From contig CAKRDT010000001.1 of NCBI GenBank assembly GCA_934316545.1, positions 1-64,000 of the forward strand: a stretch of 64,000 bases of DNA, written 5' to 3'. The position numbers were made by a program, and so were the translations under genes. Shown here piece after piece: positions 17,219-26,026 of the stretch. A model generated the notes under the pieces. The model was given only the letters and a program-made list of their open reading frames with translations, had not been told where the DNA came from and searched no databases. The stretch comes from an uncultured Agathobacter sp. GTDB lineage: Bacteria > Bacillota > Clostridia > Lachnospirales > Lachnospiraceae. Every line of letters begins with the position of its first letter. Position 1 is the first letter of the stretch.

Positions 17219-17983
17219 CTATTCCACAAGAATATTCATATATTCGCCCATCGTTTTGCGCATTTTGTTTAAAGCTTTTGTGTGAAGCTGCGACACCCTG
17301 GACTCCGACACTTCAAGGACTCTGCTTATTTCTTTCAGCGTCAGTTCTTCATAATAATACAATTCAATCACCTTGCGTTCCTTTTCTGTCAGAATTTCAA
17401 GTGAGTCCGTCAGCGTCTGCTTCAATTCTGCCTCTTCAACCACATCTTCCGGTCTTAAGAAACGGGACGGATGAGATTGATCAATAACCGGTTCCGGACC
17501 ATTTTCTTCAAATTCATTGAGAGAAACGACATTCGTCACCTTAAGCTGCGACTGCCAACTGCACAATTCTTCCTGTGACAGCCCTAATTCCAAAGCAAGT
17601 TCTTCATCCGTTGCATTCTTACCGGTCCTCATCTCAATCGTTTTAATCGCTTCGTCCATTTTGCGCTGACGCTGACGTATAGTTCGTGGAATCCAATCCA
17701 TTTTACGAATCTGATCCAGAATTGCCCCTCGAATGCGAAGACTTGCATATGTCTCAAATTTAACATTCTTCGTAAGGTCAAATTTATCGATCGCATCAAT
17801 CAATCCAAAGATGCCATAGCTGACCAAATCATCGTAGTCAACATTGTATCCGAGATACATGCTGAGCCTTCCGGCGACAAGCTTCACGAGTTGTGAATAT
17901 TCAATTATTAATTGTTCTCTCAGCTCCTGGGACGGCTTCTTGCAATACGCCTCCCAAAGCTTTTCTCTATCAACAGTTTTCAT
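17219..17983 (-). CDS. fliA: RNA polymerase sigma-28 factor (FliA/SigD)
   Basis: This sigma factor directs late flagellar, motility and autolysin genes. Region 2 (YDDLVSYGIFGLIDAIDKFD, then FETYASLRIRGAILDQIRKMDW) and region 4 (LTLKEISRVLEVSESRVSQLH) are textbook for the FliA/SigD/WhiG group. The product is 254 residues. It lies between the che genes and the SwrB-like gene, as sigD does in B. subtilis. No flgM was seen in the window. Confidence 0.97.
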   Translation of the reverse strand: MKTVDREKLWEAYCKKPSQELREQLIIEYSQLVKLVAGRLSMYLGYNVDYDDLVSYGIFGLIDAIDKFDLTKNVKFETYASLRIRGAILDQIRKMDWIPRTIRQRQRKMDEAIKTIEMRTGKNATDEELALELGLSQEELCSWQSQLKVTNVVSLNEFEENGPEPVIDQSHPSRFLRPEDVVEEAELKQTLTDSLEILTEKERKVIELYYYEELTLKEISRVLEVSESRVSQLHTKALNKMRKTMGEYMNILVE

Positions 17984-18015
17984 TCAACCCGCTCCACATC
18001 ATTTTATCGCGAATC

Positions 18016-18312
18016 TTACTCCTGTGCCTCATCCGGCTCATCCGTTTCTGCGTTTTCCCCGGCATCTTCCTTTTCTTGTGTCTGCGACGGTTCAACATTC
18101 TCCCCGAGATCCACATCTTCAAAATCATCCATCTCGCCGAAATTCCGGTCCAATACCACTTTAATAATTGAACCCAAAATATAAAACAGAATCAGTACAA
18201 GCAGCAGCTGCTTTGTAAAAGACCAAAGAGACTGCCCCGTTCTGATTGCGATCACACAGTCAATAAAACCTGCACTCAACATCACAAGTGCCGGTACATT
18301 ATTTGTTTTCAT
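18016..18312 (-). CDS. small two-helix membrane protein of the che region
   Basis: I do not recognise this family. The start chosen (MKTNNVPALVM) has GGGGA just upstream and gives 98 residues; the open frame extends to 18330. Two hydrophobic segments (about 6-22 and 33-54) are followed by a very acidic tail ending DEPDEAQE. It sits between cheD and sigma-28, tightly packed, so it is probably co-expressed with the motility genes. Confidence 0.65.
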   Translation of the reverse strand: MKTNNVPALVMLSAGFIDCVIAIRTGQSLWSFTKQLLLVLILFYILGSIIKVVLDRNFGEMDDFEDVDLGENVEPSQTQEKEDAGENAETDEPDEAQE

Positions 18313-18326
18313 GGTTCCCCATTCCC

Positions 18327-18812
18327 TCAAATCACTTTAATCGGTTTACCAACCGATTTAATGGTAAAATCTCCGGTTTCACAATCCAAAATAACGGTTC
18401 TTCCGTAATTCAATCCTGTATCCTGAGCAACAAGCGGAATTTTAAGCTCCTTTAAAATCAGCTTTGCTTCCTCCTCATTACGCTCTCCGACATGCCCCAC
18501 AGAAGACAAACCGCTCATTTCAAACATGCAGGCACCTCCTGCAATCTTTGCAACCAATCGCCGCTGATTCGCTCCTTGTGCCAAAACCAGTTTCAACAGT
18601 TCACGAATACCGGTGTCACCAAATTTTGCAATGTTTGTATTATTTTTCAACTTGGTACTGTCCGGAAGCATATAGTGTACCAGACCGCCTACTTTCGTAA
18701 CCGGGTCATACAGTGTCAGTCCGATACAGGATCCCAAACCTAAGGTTGTCAGCGAATCCGGGGCTTTTGCTACACTCAGATCCGCCATCCCCACTTTAAT
18801 CATTTCTCCCAT
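18327..18812 (-). CDS. cheD: chemoreceptor glutamine deamidase CheD
   Basis: CheD deamidates glutamines on chemoreceptors and partners with the phosphatase CheC in the Bacillus-type adaptation system. The catalytic Cys lies in GLGSCIGL (Cys29) and the His in VHYMLP (His46). The 161-residue length is normal. Alternative in-frame starts at residues 4 and 9 also have purine-rich upstream sequence, so the exact start is uncertain. It lies next to cheC as expected. Confidence 0.95.
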   Translation of the reverse strand: MGEMIKVGMADLSVAKAPDSLTTLGLGSCIGLTLYDPVTKVGGLVHYMLPDSTKLKNNTNIAKFGDTGIRELLKLVLAQGANQRRLVAKIAGGACMFEMSGLSSVGHVGERNEEEAKLILKELKIPLVAQDTGLNYGRTVILDCETGDFTIKSVGKPIKVI

Positions 18813-18825
18813 AATCCCTTATCTC

Positions 18826-19446
18826 CTACAACTGAATCCCCAGAGATGACAGGATCTTGGCATATGAATCTTCCTCCGGCATCAAAATAAAGTAACCGTT
18901 GATCATATATTCATCCCCGAACTCCGTTTCAATCAACAATGCATTATTCCCATATTGTCCAAACTGGATTGCGGGAACGCTTAATATTGCAGCTGCCATA
19001 TCGACTGCAATATATGGAACAGACGGTGCAATTGTCATATTTGTCATTCCGGATAATGCCGACAGGTAGGATCCTGCAATAATATTACCAATTTCTTTTA
19101 TGGCCGACAAGTCCATCTCATCAAACGGATCCTGATTATCCGGATCCTTGCCCATCAATCTGTTGACCAGATAATGTGCTGAATCCATTTTCATCAAAAA
19201 CATCATACTTCCTGAAATATCATTCGACACCTCTAAGAAAATTCCAACAATGATCTCATCTTCCGGACAGATTGCCGAACCAAGTTTGGACGCTTCCATA
19301 AGCTCAACTTTAGGCACATTCATGTTAATCTGTTCATTCAGCATACTCGCCAATGAAGTGGTTGCATTTCCGGCACCGATGTTTCCGATTTCCTTCAGGA
19401 CATCCATATACATATCATTCACATGATCCAATGAAAAATTACTCAT
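18826..19446 (-). CDS. cheC: CheY-P phosphatase CheC
   Basis: CheC removes phosphate from CheY-P and is stimulated by CheD. Both phosphatase half-sites are intact: DVLKEIGNIGAGN near the N-terminus and SAIKEIGNIIAGS in the middle, each with the Glu-x2-Asn pair. The start MSNFSLDHVND has GGAGG upstream and gives 206 residues; the open frame reaches 19464. A perfect 12-pair hairpin lies between cheW and this gene. Confidence 0.95.
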   Translation of the reverse strand: MSNFSLDHVNDMYMDVLKEIGNIGAGNATTSLASMLNEQINMNVPKVELMEASKLGSAICPEDEIIVGIFLEVSNDISGSMMFLMKMDSAHYLVNRLMGKDPDNQDPFDEMDLSAIKEIGNIIAGSYLSALSGMTNMTIAPSVPYIAVDMAAAILSVPAIQFGQYGNNALLIETEFGDEYMINGYFILMPEEDSYAKILSSLGIQL

Positions 19447-19464
19447 ACAATCCTCCAATAACAT

Positions 19465-19491
19465 ATATAGTGAGGCATAGCCTCACTATAT
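19465..19491 (-). other. strong intercistronic hairpin between cheW and cheC
   Basis: Perfect inverted repeat: ATATAGTGAGGC, a three-base loop and GCCTCACTATAT. No T-tract follows, so it is not a standard terminator. It would stabilise or mark a processing point in the che mRNA; that role is inferred. Confidence 0.75.
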
Positions 19492-19497
19492 TGATCA

Positions 19498-19965
19498 TTA
19501 TGCATTCTCTTTCTCGTCAACAATGGAATTGATTTCAAATAACGAAATCAACTGATCTCCATTCTTGCCAATTCCATTAATAAAGGAATCTTTGACATGG
19601 CTTGAGTTGATGTTATTGGTTTCAATCTGATCCGGTGAAAGTGTTACGACTTCACATACCTGATCTACGATTACCCCAAGAGATCCTTTTTCCTCTAATT
19701 TCAAGATGATAATACGCGATGCATTCGTAATCACATCTTCATCAAGTCCCATTTTGGTGCGGATACTCATCACCGGAACAATTTCACCTCGAAGATTGAT
19801 AATTCCTTTAAAATATGTTTGTGCTTTCGGCACGCGTGTAATCTTCTGCATACGCACAATATTATCTACATAGCGAATATCAATTCCATATTTTTCGCTG
19901 CCGATCTGAACAACGATATACTGTTTTGTCTCAGTCTGTGTTGCTTCGATTTTGTTCTCTGCCAT
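19498..19965 (-). CDS. cheW: chemotaxis coupling protein CheW
   Basis: CheW couples chemoreceptors to the kinase CheA. The single CheW domain fills most of the 155 residues, with IVVQIGSEKYGIDIRYV, KGIINLRGEIVPVM and GVIVDQV as recognisable segments. The ATG is 8 bases after GGGGG; the GTG 9 bases earlier is too close to that site. It follows cheA by about 14 bp. Confidence 0.96.
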   Translation of the reverse strand: MAENKIEATQTETKQYIVVQIGSEKYGIDIRYVDNIVRMQKITRVPKAQTYFKGIINLRGEIVPVMSIRTKMGLDEDVITNASRIIILKLEEKGSLGVIVDQVCEVVTLSPDQIETNNINSSHVKDSFINGIGKNGDQLISLFEINSIVDEKENA

Positions 19966-19979
19966 ATTCTTCACCCCCG

Positions 19980-22067
19980 TTACATCAAAGTATTGGCATC
20001 AAGAATCAGGGCAACTTCTCCATCACCAAGGATGGTTGCACCGCTGATCAGCTTATTACCATTAATGTACTTGCCCAAAGACTTAATTACAATTTCCTGC
20101 TGACCGATCAGTTTGTCTACGACAAGGCCGACCTGACTGTCTCCCCGCTTGACAATAACAACTGTAAGGCTCTCCGGTCCATTCTCAAGTGGTTCAATAT
20201 CAAGGATCTTATCCAGACGAATCAGAGGAATTACATTACCGCGAAGATGGATCACCTCTTTTGCTTCTACATACTTAATATCTGTAACCGGGATATTTTC
20301 AATATTGGCAATAGAGCCAAGTGCAATCGCATACTTTTCATCACGCACTTCGACCATAAGTGCCTGAATAATGGCAAGTGTAAGCGGAAGGCGTACCGTA
20401 AAAGTCGTTCCCTCACCAAGCTTAGTCTGAACTTCCACATCACCGCCCAGCTGTTCAATATTGGATTTAACGACATCAAGACCCACTCCACGTCCGGAAA
20501 TATCTGTAATCTTCTTTGCCATGGAAAAACTTGGTATAAATAACAGATTAATAATTTCCTTCTGCGTCATCGCATCAGCCTGTTCCGGAGTAATAATGCC
20601 TCTCTCGATTGCTTTCTCTTTGACTGCTTCGGTATCAATACCATTTCCGTCGTCACCGACCTGAATAATAACGTTATTACCTTCCTGATAAGCATTCAGG
20701 AAAATATTACCGACTTCCGGCTTTCCTCTCTGAATACGGATTTCGGTCTCTTCCAGACCATGATCAGCCGAATTACGAAGCAAGTGCTGTAACGGATCGC
20801 CAATCTGATCCACAACCGTGCGGTCAAGTTCCGTGTCCTCACCGGTCATAACCAGTTCCATCTTTTTATTTAATGTACGAGACAGATCGCGGATCATTCT
20901 CGGGAACTTATTAACAACACTCTCAATAGGTACCATTCGTACCTTCATAACCGATTCATGCAGATTGGTGGTAATGCGCTCCAGATACTCAATCTGTTCA
21001 TGGAAGCCCTGATTATTCAAGCTTCCGCTCTCTGTGGAGCTGATGGAAACAAGACTGTTTTTCGCAATAATCAGCTCAGACACCTGATTCATCAATGCAT
21101 CTAGTTTTTCAATATCAACACGGACGGTACGATTCGTTGCAGGCTTACCTACAGCTGCTTTCTTGGCCGGTGCGCCCGCTTTCTTTTCTGCCGGAGCTTT
21201 CTTCACCGGTTGGGCAGCCTTTTCCTTTGTCTCGGCCGCCGGCAATTCTTCTTTCTTTGTTTCCTCTTCCGGTGCCGAAAAATCTGTGATTTCTTCGCCG
21301 GTTGCATCTGTGATTTCAGACACTTTCTTTGCAGCAGCAAGAATCTTATCAAGACTTTCCTGCGAACCTATATAAAAACTGAATTCGAGTTCAAATTTTT
21401 CATCTTCAATGTCCTGTGAACTCGGACGATAAACAAGAATTTCACCCAATTCTTCCACAGCCTTAAAAACAAGAAATGCACGAGCTGCCTTCAGAAGACA
21501 TTCCTGATCAACCGTCACTTTCACGCCATAAATATGTAAACCGCTTTCTTTCGCAGTAGCGATCGCCTTAAGTTCGGAATGGCTCAGTTCAAATTTCGCA
21601 AATTCTGCGGAATCGGATTCCGATGAAACGCTCTGGCTTTCTGCAGCTTTTTCCGCCGGAGCAGATTCCGGTTCCTTTCCATTTGCCTTTGCAATAAAAT
21701 CATTCAATTCTTTAATAATGATCTCATTGTCTTCCGTTCCCTCGTCTGAGGTGGCTTTAATATTTTCAAGATATCCGTCAATCGCATCCAGACACTTGAA
21801 CAAAAGATCGATCATTGGGCTGTCTACCGGAATCTTATCGCTGCGCACTTCCTGAAACACATTTTCCATGTCATGCGTCAAATGCTGCATTCTTTTAAAT
21901 CCCATCGTTCCGGCCATACCCTTTAAAGAGTGTGCCGCACGAAAGACCTCATTAATGGTATCTTTGTTGTCCGGCTCCTTTTCAAGAGTCATAATGCAGT
22001 CACTTAATGTCTGTAAATGTTCTGCACTCTCATCAATAAATATTTCTAGATACTGGCTTACATCCAT
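19980..22067 (-). CDS. cheA: chemotaxis sensor histidine kinase CheA
   Basis: CheA phosphorylates CheY and CheB in response to receptor signals. Domains in order are an HPt with the phospho-accepting His46 (AAHSLKGMAG), a P2-like domain (about 170-265), an Ala/Lys/Pro-rich linker (about 268-305), the dimerisation domain (from about 315), the ATP-binding domain (LLRNSADHGLE, GDDGNGID, GRGVGLDVV) and a CheW-like regulatory domain. The 695-residue length is typical. It starts one base after the cheB stop. Confidence 0.97.
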   Translation of the reverse strand: MDVSQYLEIFIDESAEHLQTLSDCIMTLEKEPDNKDTINEVFRAAHSLKGMAGTMGFKRMQHLTHDMENVFQEVRSDKIPVDSPMIDLLFKCLDAIDGYLENIKATSDEGTEDNEIIIKELNDFIAKANGKEPESAPAEKAAESQSVSSESDSAEFAKFELSHSELKAIATAKESGLHIYGVKVTVDQECLLKAARAFLVFKAVEELGEILVYRPSSQDIEDEKFELEFSFYIGSQESLDKILAAAKKVSEITDATGEEITDFSAPEEETKKEELPAAETKEKAAQPVKKAPAEKKAGAPAKKAAVGKPATNRTVRVDIEKLDALMNQVSELIIAKNSLVSISSTESGSLNNQGFHEQIEYLERITTNLHESVMKVRMVPIESVVNKFPRMIRDLSRTLNKKMELVMTGEDTELDRTVVDQIGDPLQHLLRNSADHGLEETEIRIQRGKPEVGNIFLNAYQEGNNVIIQVGDDGNGIDTEAVKEKAIERGIITPEQADAMTQKEIINLLFIPSFSMAKKITDISGRGVGLDVVKSNIEQLGGDVEVQTKLGEGTTFTVRLPLTLAIIQALMVEVRDEKYAIALGSIANIENIPVTDIKYVEAKEVIHLRGNVIPLIRLDKILDIEPLENGPESLTVVIVKRGDSQVGLVVDKLIGQQEIVIKSLGKYINGNKLISGATILGDGEVALILDANTLM

Positions 22068-22068
22068 A

Positions 22069-23124
22069 CTACTTTACCCCCACATTCTTTGTGATTGTTT
22101 TAGCAACCTGATCAAGAGGAACCACTTCATCAACCATCCCAGCCTCAGCAATCGCTCTTGGCATTCCATATACAACACATGACTGCGCATCCTGTGCAAT
22201 CACATGTATCGGCTTGGTTCGATTCAAAGACAAAATTCCATTTGTTCCGTCAGCGCCCATTCCCGTAAGGACAATACATATAATTTCATCGTATGCGGTA
22301 TTGGATAACGAATCAAACAAAATATTTGCGCAAGGACGAAGACCTCCGATTGGCGGCATATCGTTAAGTTTGATTTTATGCGAGCCATCCCGCATCTTCA
22401 CAACCTCCATATGCATACCGCCAGGTGCAATGTATACATGTCCCTTTTCAAGCAGATCGCCTTCCTGTGCCTCCTTGACAGAGACCTCGCTCAGTTCATT
22501 CAGCCTGTCTGCCATGGATTTAGTAAACCCGGCTGGCATATGTTGAACAAGGACAACCGGTGCATCTAAATTCTTTGGCAAATACGGAATCACACTCTGC
22601 AATGCCTTCGGTCCGCCGGTCGAGCAGGCAAGTGCTACCAATTTTCGTTCTGTCCGGACCGGTTTTATGTGATGGACTGCGCCTGCAGGTTTTCTGCTTA
22701 CCGTAACGGAGCGCTTATACAGCTGCGTATTGTATACAGCTGTCAGAACAGATAACAACTGTCTTTTAAAATCGTCACCTTTAGCCTCAATAATATTGTT
22801 CGGCTTGGTCACAAAGTCAATTGCACCTTTTTCCATTGCAAGAATCGTTACTTGTGCATCCTTTGTCGTCAAGGTGCTGACCATAACAACCTTAGCTTTA
22901 ATTCCATCCTTCTGTAATTGATCCAACAGCTGAAGACCATCCATGCGCGGCATGTTCACATCCAGCACAACGCCATCATAAGACTTCACTTTCAGTCTCT
23001 CATACGCCTCAAGACCATCTCTGCAAAAATCAGTTGCTTGAAAATTTTCATCTGAATTAATTATATCACATATGACTCTTCTCATGAGTGCAGAATCATC
23101 AACTACTAATATATTTTTCTTCAT
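22069..23124 (-). CDS. cheB: chemotaxis response regulator and methylesterase CheB
   Basis: CheB removes methyl groups from, and deamidates, chemoreceptors. The receiver domain has the acidic pair in VVDDS and phospho-acceptor Asp55 (VVLDVNMPRMDG). The C-terminal esterase domain shows the catalytic Ser (CSTGGPKAL), His (VQHMPAGFT) and Asp (TGMGADGTNG). The ATG start overlaps the ribosome binding region in the end of the PilZ gene. The product is 351 residues. No cheR was seen in the window. Confidence 0.96.
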   Translation of the reverse strand: MKKNILVVDDSALMRRVICDIINSDENFQATDFCRDGLEAYERLKVKSYDGVVLDVNMPRMDGLQLLDQLQKDGIKAKVVMVSTLTTKDAQVTILAMEKGAIDFVTKPNNIIEAKGDDFKRQLLSVLTAVYNTQLYKRSVTVSRKPAGAVHHIKPVRTERKLVALACSTGGPKALQSVIPYLPKNLDAPVVLVQHMPAGFTKSMADRLNELSEVSVKEAQEGDLLEKGHVYIAPGGMHMEVVKMRDGSHKIKLNDMPPIGGLRPCANILFDSLSNTAYDEIICIVLTGMGADGTNGILSLNRTKPIHVIAQDAQSCVVYGMPRAIAEAGMVDEVVPLDQVAKTITKNVGVK

Positions 23125-23129
23125 ACTCT

Positions 23130-23876
23130 TCACCCAACTTCTTTCCTTCTGATCCTACGCTCCTCTTCAAAAACAAAACGAACGATTTTTTCTCTGTCTT
23201 TCAAGTCTTTAAAGATAAACTTTGCTCTGCAGCTGTATCGTTCCCTGCTCTCTTGCTGCGTTGCAACAATCTGACTAACAAGATAAAAGCATTCATCTGT
23301 ATGATCATTCACAAGGCGAAATGTAATCAGAACAAAACGGCCGGCTTCAAGAGGTGCATCCGATGTATCCATCGTAAATCGTACACCTCCGCCACTAATA
23401 TCACAGATCATCGCTTTCTTTTTATGATCAATATATTTAATATCCTGGCTTTCGACAAATAATTGTTCTGTAGTCTTTAAAGCCGCCACTTCTTCCGTAA
23501 TTTCAAGCACCTGCATTTCTGTCACATAATCGATGCGAAAGAATTCTCTTCTCTGAAAGCGTGCCGGCTGCTTTTTGAGCAAAACACGCAGGAAGTACAA
23601 ATTGTCTTTGCGATAGCGCTCACGCACAATCACATCACAACTGTAAAGGCCTCTGCGCGTGTAAAACACAAATTGGCATTCCGCACCAGTCTGTAACAGA
23701 ATCATCCGGCCTCCCTGCATCGGCATCAGTATCTCCATCTCCTGTTCCGAGATAAACTCACTCACATTACTCTGGTATACCTTTGCCTTGCGACCGCCAT
23801 TTTCTTCTGCATTCAGCTGATGCACCAAACGAATATCTATTTTATCACCCGGAATGATGATATTGGAAAAATCCAT
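23130..23876 (-). CDS. PilZ-domain protein, YcgR-like flagellar brake
   Basis: YcgR-type proteins bind cyclic di-GMP and slow the flagellar motor. The N-terminal half (about 1-110) matches the YcgR-type barrel. The PilZ half starts at QRREFFRIDY, which supplies the RxxxR site, and contains DISGGGVRF, the second c-di-GMP motif. The product is 248 residues. It lies between flhG and cheB, a position common in Clostridia. Both binding motifs are intact, so nucleotide binding is likely. Confidence 0.9.
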   Translation of the reverse strand: MDFSNIIIPGDKIDIRLVHQLNAEENGGRKAKVYQSNVSEFISEQEMEILMPMQGGRMILLQTGAECQFVFYTRRGLYSCDVIVRERYRKDNLYFLRVLLKKQPARFQRREFFRIDYVTEMQVLEITEEVAALKTTEQLFVESQDIKYIDHKKKAMICDISGGGVRFTMDTSDAPLEAGRFVLITFRLVNDHTDECFYLVSQIVATQQESRERYSCRAKFIFKDLKDREKIVRFVFEEERRIRRKEVG

Positions 23877-23888
23877 ACACTTGTACTC

Positions 23889-24767
23889 CTATTTACGTCC
23901 CGCAAGAAAACTGGAAAACATCTGACCGATGCCACGTTTCATTGCAATCTGATTGTGTGTACCATTCACTAGATTTCCTGCGAGGGTTTCAAATGCCTTG
24001 GCAGATTTTGAATTCGGTTCCAAAAGAGAGATGGTCTGTTGCTGCCGTACCGCTTTCTCAAGCGAACCATCCTGTGGAATCATCCCCAGATAATTCAATT
24101 TGCCATGTAAAAACTGTGAAACAACGGAATTTAATTTATCATACACAGCCTGCCCTTCTTCCGTACTTGTCACACGATTGGACACAACGTGAATACTGGT
24201 GCCTCCCGAAACAAAATTCGGATTGCGGTATAGAGCCTTCAAAAGAGAATATGAATCCGTAAGCGAACTCGGTTCCGGTGTCGACACAAGAAGGACCTCC
24301 GGACTCGCCATAACAAATTCCAATACCTGATCCGAAATTCCTGCTCCCGTATCAATAATAATAAAATCTGCCAATTCATTCAGCTCATTGATCGATTTCA
24401 CTAAATACATAATCTGTTCCCGATACAGATTGTTTAGTCCGATAATCCCCGATCCCCCGGAAATAAAACCGATATCCATCGGCCCCGGTGTAATAATTTC
24501 TCGGATTTCTTTGCCTCGATATATAAAATCAGACAGATTATACTGTGGAATCACGCCAAACATAACCTCAACGTTTGCAAGCCCCAAGTCAGCATCAAAG
24601 ATAATAACACGCTTTCCCTGTTTGCGAAGCTGCACTGCCAGATTGACTGCCAGATTTGACTTTCCGACTCCGCCCTTTCCGCTTGTAACTGTTACAACTC
24701 TTGCGATACTTGGATTGATCTGATTGTGTTTTTTGATAACATTGCGCAGCTGTTGTGCCTGATCCAT
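23889..24767 (-). CDS. flhG: MinD-like ATPase FlhG (FleN/YlxH)
   Basis: FlhG is a ParA/MinD-type ATPase that sets flagellar number and place together with FlhF. The deviant Walker A TSGKGGVGKSN lies at about 28-38, the second Asp motif in FDADLGLAN and Walker B in FIIIDTGAG. The product is about 292 residues. The ATG shares its A with the flhF TGA stop; a GTG three bases earlier is also possible. GGGAGG lies upstream inside flhF. Confidence 0.96.
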   Translation of the reverse strand: MDQAQQLRNVIKKHNQINPSIARVVTVTSGKGGVGKSNLAVNLAVQLRKQGKRVIIFDADLGLANVEVMFGVIPQYNLSDFIYRGKEIREIITPGPMDIGFISGGSGIIGLNNLYREQIMYLVKSINELNELADFIIIDTGAGISDQVLEFVMASPEVLLVSTPEPSSLTDSYSLLKALYRNPNFVSGGTSIHVVSNRVTSTEEGQAVYDKLNSVVSQFLHGKLNYLGMIPQDGSLEKAVRQQQTISLLEPNSKSAKAFETLAGNLVNGTHNQIAMKRGIGQMFSSFLAGRK

Positions 24768-26026
24768 CACGAATTGCCTCCCAATAACTTTTTCACGATT
24801 TTCTGCGTATCAAACACCTCAATATCGTCAGGCACATTCTGACCATTTGTAGTGTAAGACAGATCCGAACCTGAATCAAGCTTGATATTCAACAGATTAC
24901 CATAAGTTGTTGTTTCATCTAGTTTTGTAAAGATCAGTTTATAATCCGCAATTTCATGATAACTGTCGACAATTTCAAGAAGATCTGCGTATTTTGTTGT
25001 CGCACTAAGTACTAAATATACTTCTTTATTATACTCCTCATGCACGCCTGCAAGCAACGATTTCATATCATTTCTCTGCTTCTCATTCTTATGCGAGAAT
25101 CCTGCCGTATCCACAAATACAAGATCATAATCCTCGAATTTGGCAATTGCATCGTTAAGTTCATCCTGGGAATATACGATCGACATCGGTGCATCCAGAA
25201 TATTTGCATATACCTGTAACTGTTCGGTTGCCGCAATCCGGTAAGTGTCCGCCGTAATAAAAGCAACTTTCTTGTCATACTCTACTTTATACTTAGAAGC
25301 AATCTTTGCGATTGTCGTCGTCTTTCCCACACCTGTCGGTCCGACAAAAAACAGGACCTTCGGTTTGTTTCCCGACAGGTCAATCGTCTTAGGCTGCCCA
25401 AAACGAAGAATCAGTTTCTGATATACATTAGACAAAATCATATCCACGCTATTGCCTGGGCGGATAAGTTTTTCTATTTCATCAAGAATCTGGTTTACAT
25501 ATTTCTCGTTCACTTCATTCTTTAAAAGGGTGCTGTACAAAATACGTACAAAATGAAATTCTTCTGAGTTCTGCTTCTCCCTAAGCGTCTTCGCTTCCTG
25601 CGAATCCTCCTTCGGCGTCCGCGCAAGGCTTTCTTCCAATCGATTGGACAGATCATCAAGGCGCTGCTCTATTTTCTTTTCCTCCGGTTCACGCCCAAAA
25701 GTGATGGTACTTTTTTCTGCCTTTTTCATTAATTTCTGAAAATCCGGCTTTGGATCCGGCTTTGGTATCTCAATCGTTTCATCTGCGGACAGATTAATGC
25801 TGTCATGCAATGCCTTTGTATTTTGAAGTGCACGCTTAGGATTGACAAGCTGCTCCTTTTCTTCCATTGCAGCCGTCACTTCATACGTAGAATTCTTGAA
25901 GGCACGGAAAATCCCTTTGGGCTTTACCTCTTTCACATTCATAATGACTGCATTCTCTCCAAATTCCTGTTTTGCTTTTGCAATTGCTTCTTCCTCAGTT
26001 TTTCCCTGAAATTTATTGATTGTCAT
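24767..26026 (-). CDS. flhF: signal-recognition-type GTPase FlhF
   Basis: FlhF is the third SRP-type GTPase and positions flagellar basal bodies. A basic N-terminal B domain (about 1-120) is followed by the N and G domains, with FFVGPTGVGKTTT near 220-230, ITADTYRIAATEQL, FVDTAGFSHKN and FTKLDETTTYG. The length of 419 residues is normal. Its ATG directly follows the flhA stop, so translation is probably coupled. Confidence 0.96.
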   Translation of the reverse strand: MTINKFQGKTEEEAIAKAKQEFGENAVIMNVKEVKPKGIFRAFKNSTYEVTAAMEEKEQLVNPKRALQNTKALHDSINLSADETIEIPKPDPKPDFQKLMKKAEKSTITFGREPEEKKIEQRLDDLSNRLEESLARTPKEDSQEAKTLREKQNSEEFHFVRILYSTLLKNEVNEKYVNQILDEIEKLIRPGNSVDMILSNVYQKLILRFGQPKTIDLSGNKPKVLFFVGPTGVGKTTTIAKIASKYKVEYDKKVAFITADTYRIAATEQLQVYANILDAPMSIVYSQDELNDAIAKFEDYDLVFVDTAGFSHKNEKQRNDMKSLLAGVHEEYNKEVYLVLSATTKYADLLEIVDSYHEIADYKLIFTKLDETTTYGNLLNIKLDSGSDLSYTTNGQNVPDDIEVFDTQKIVKKLLGGNS

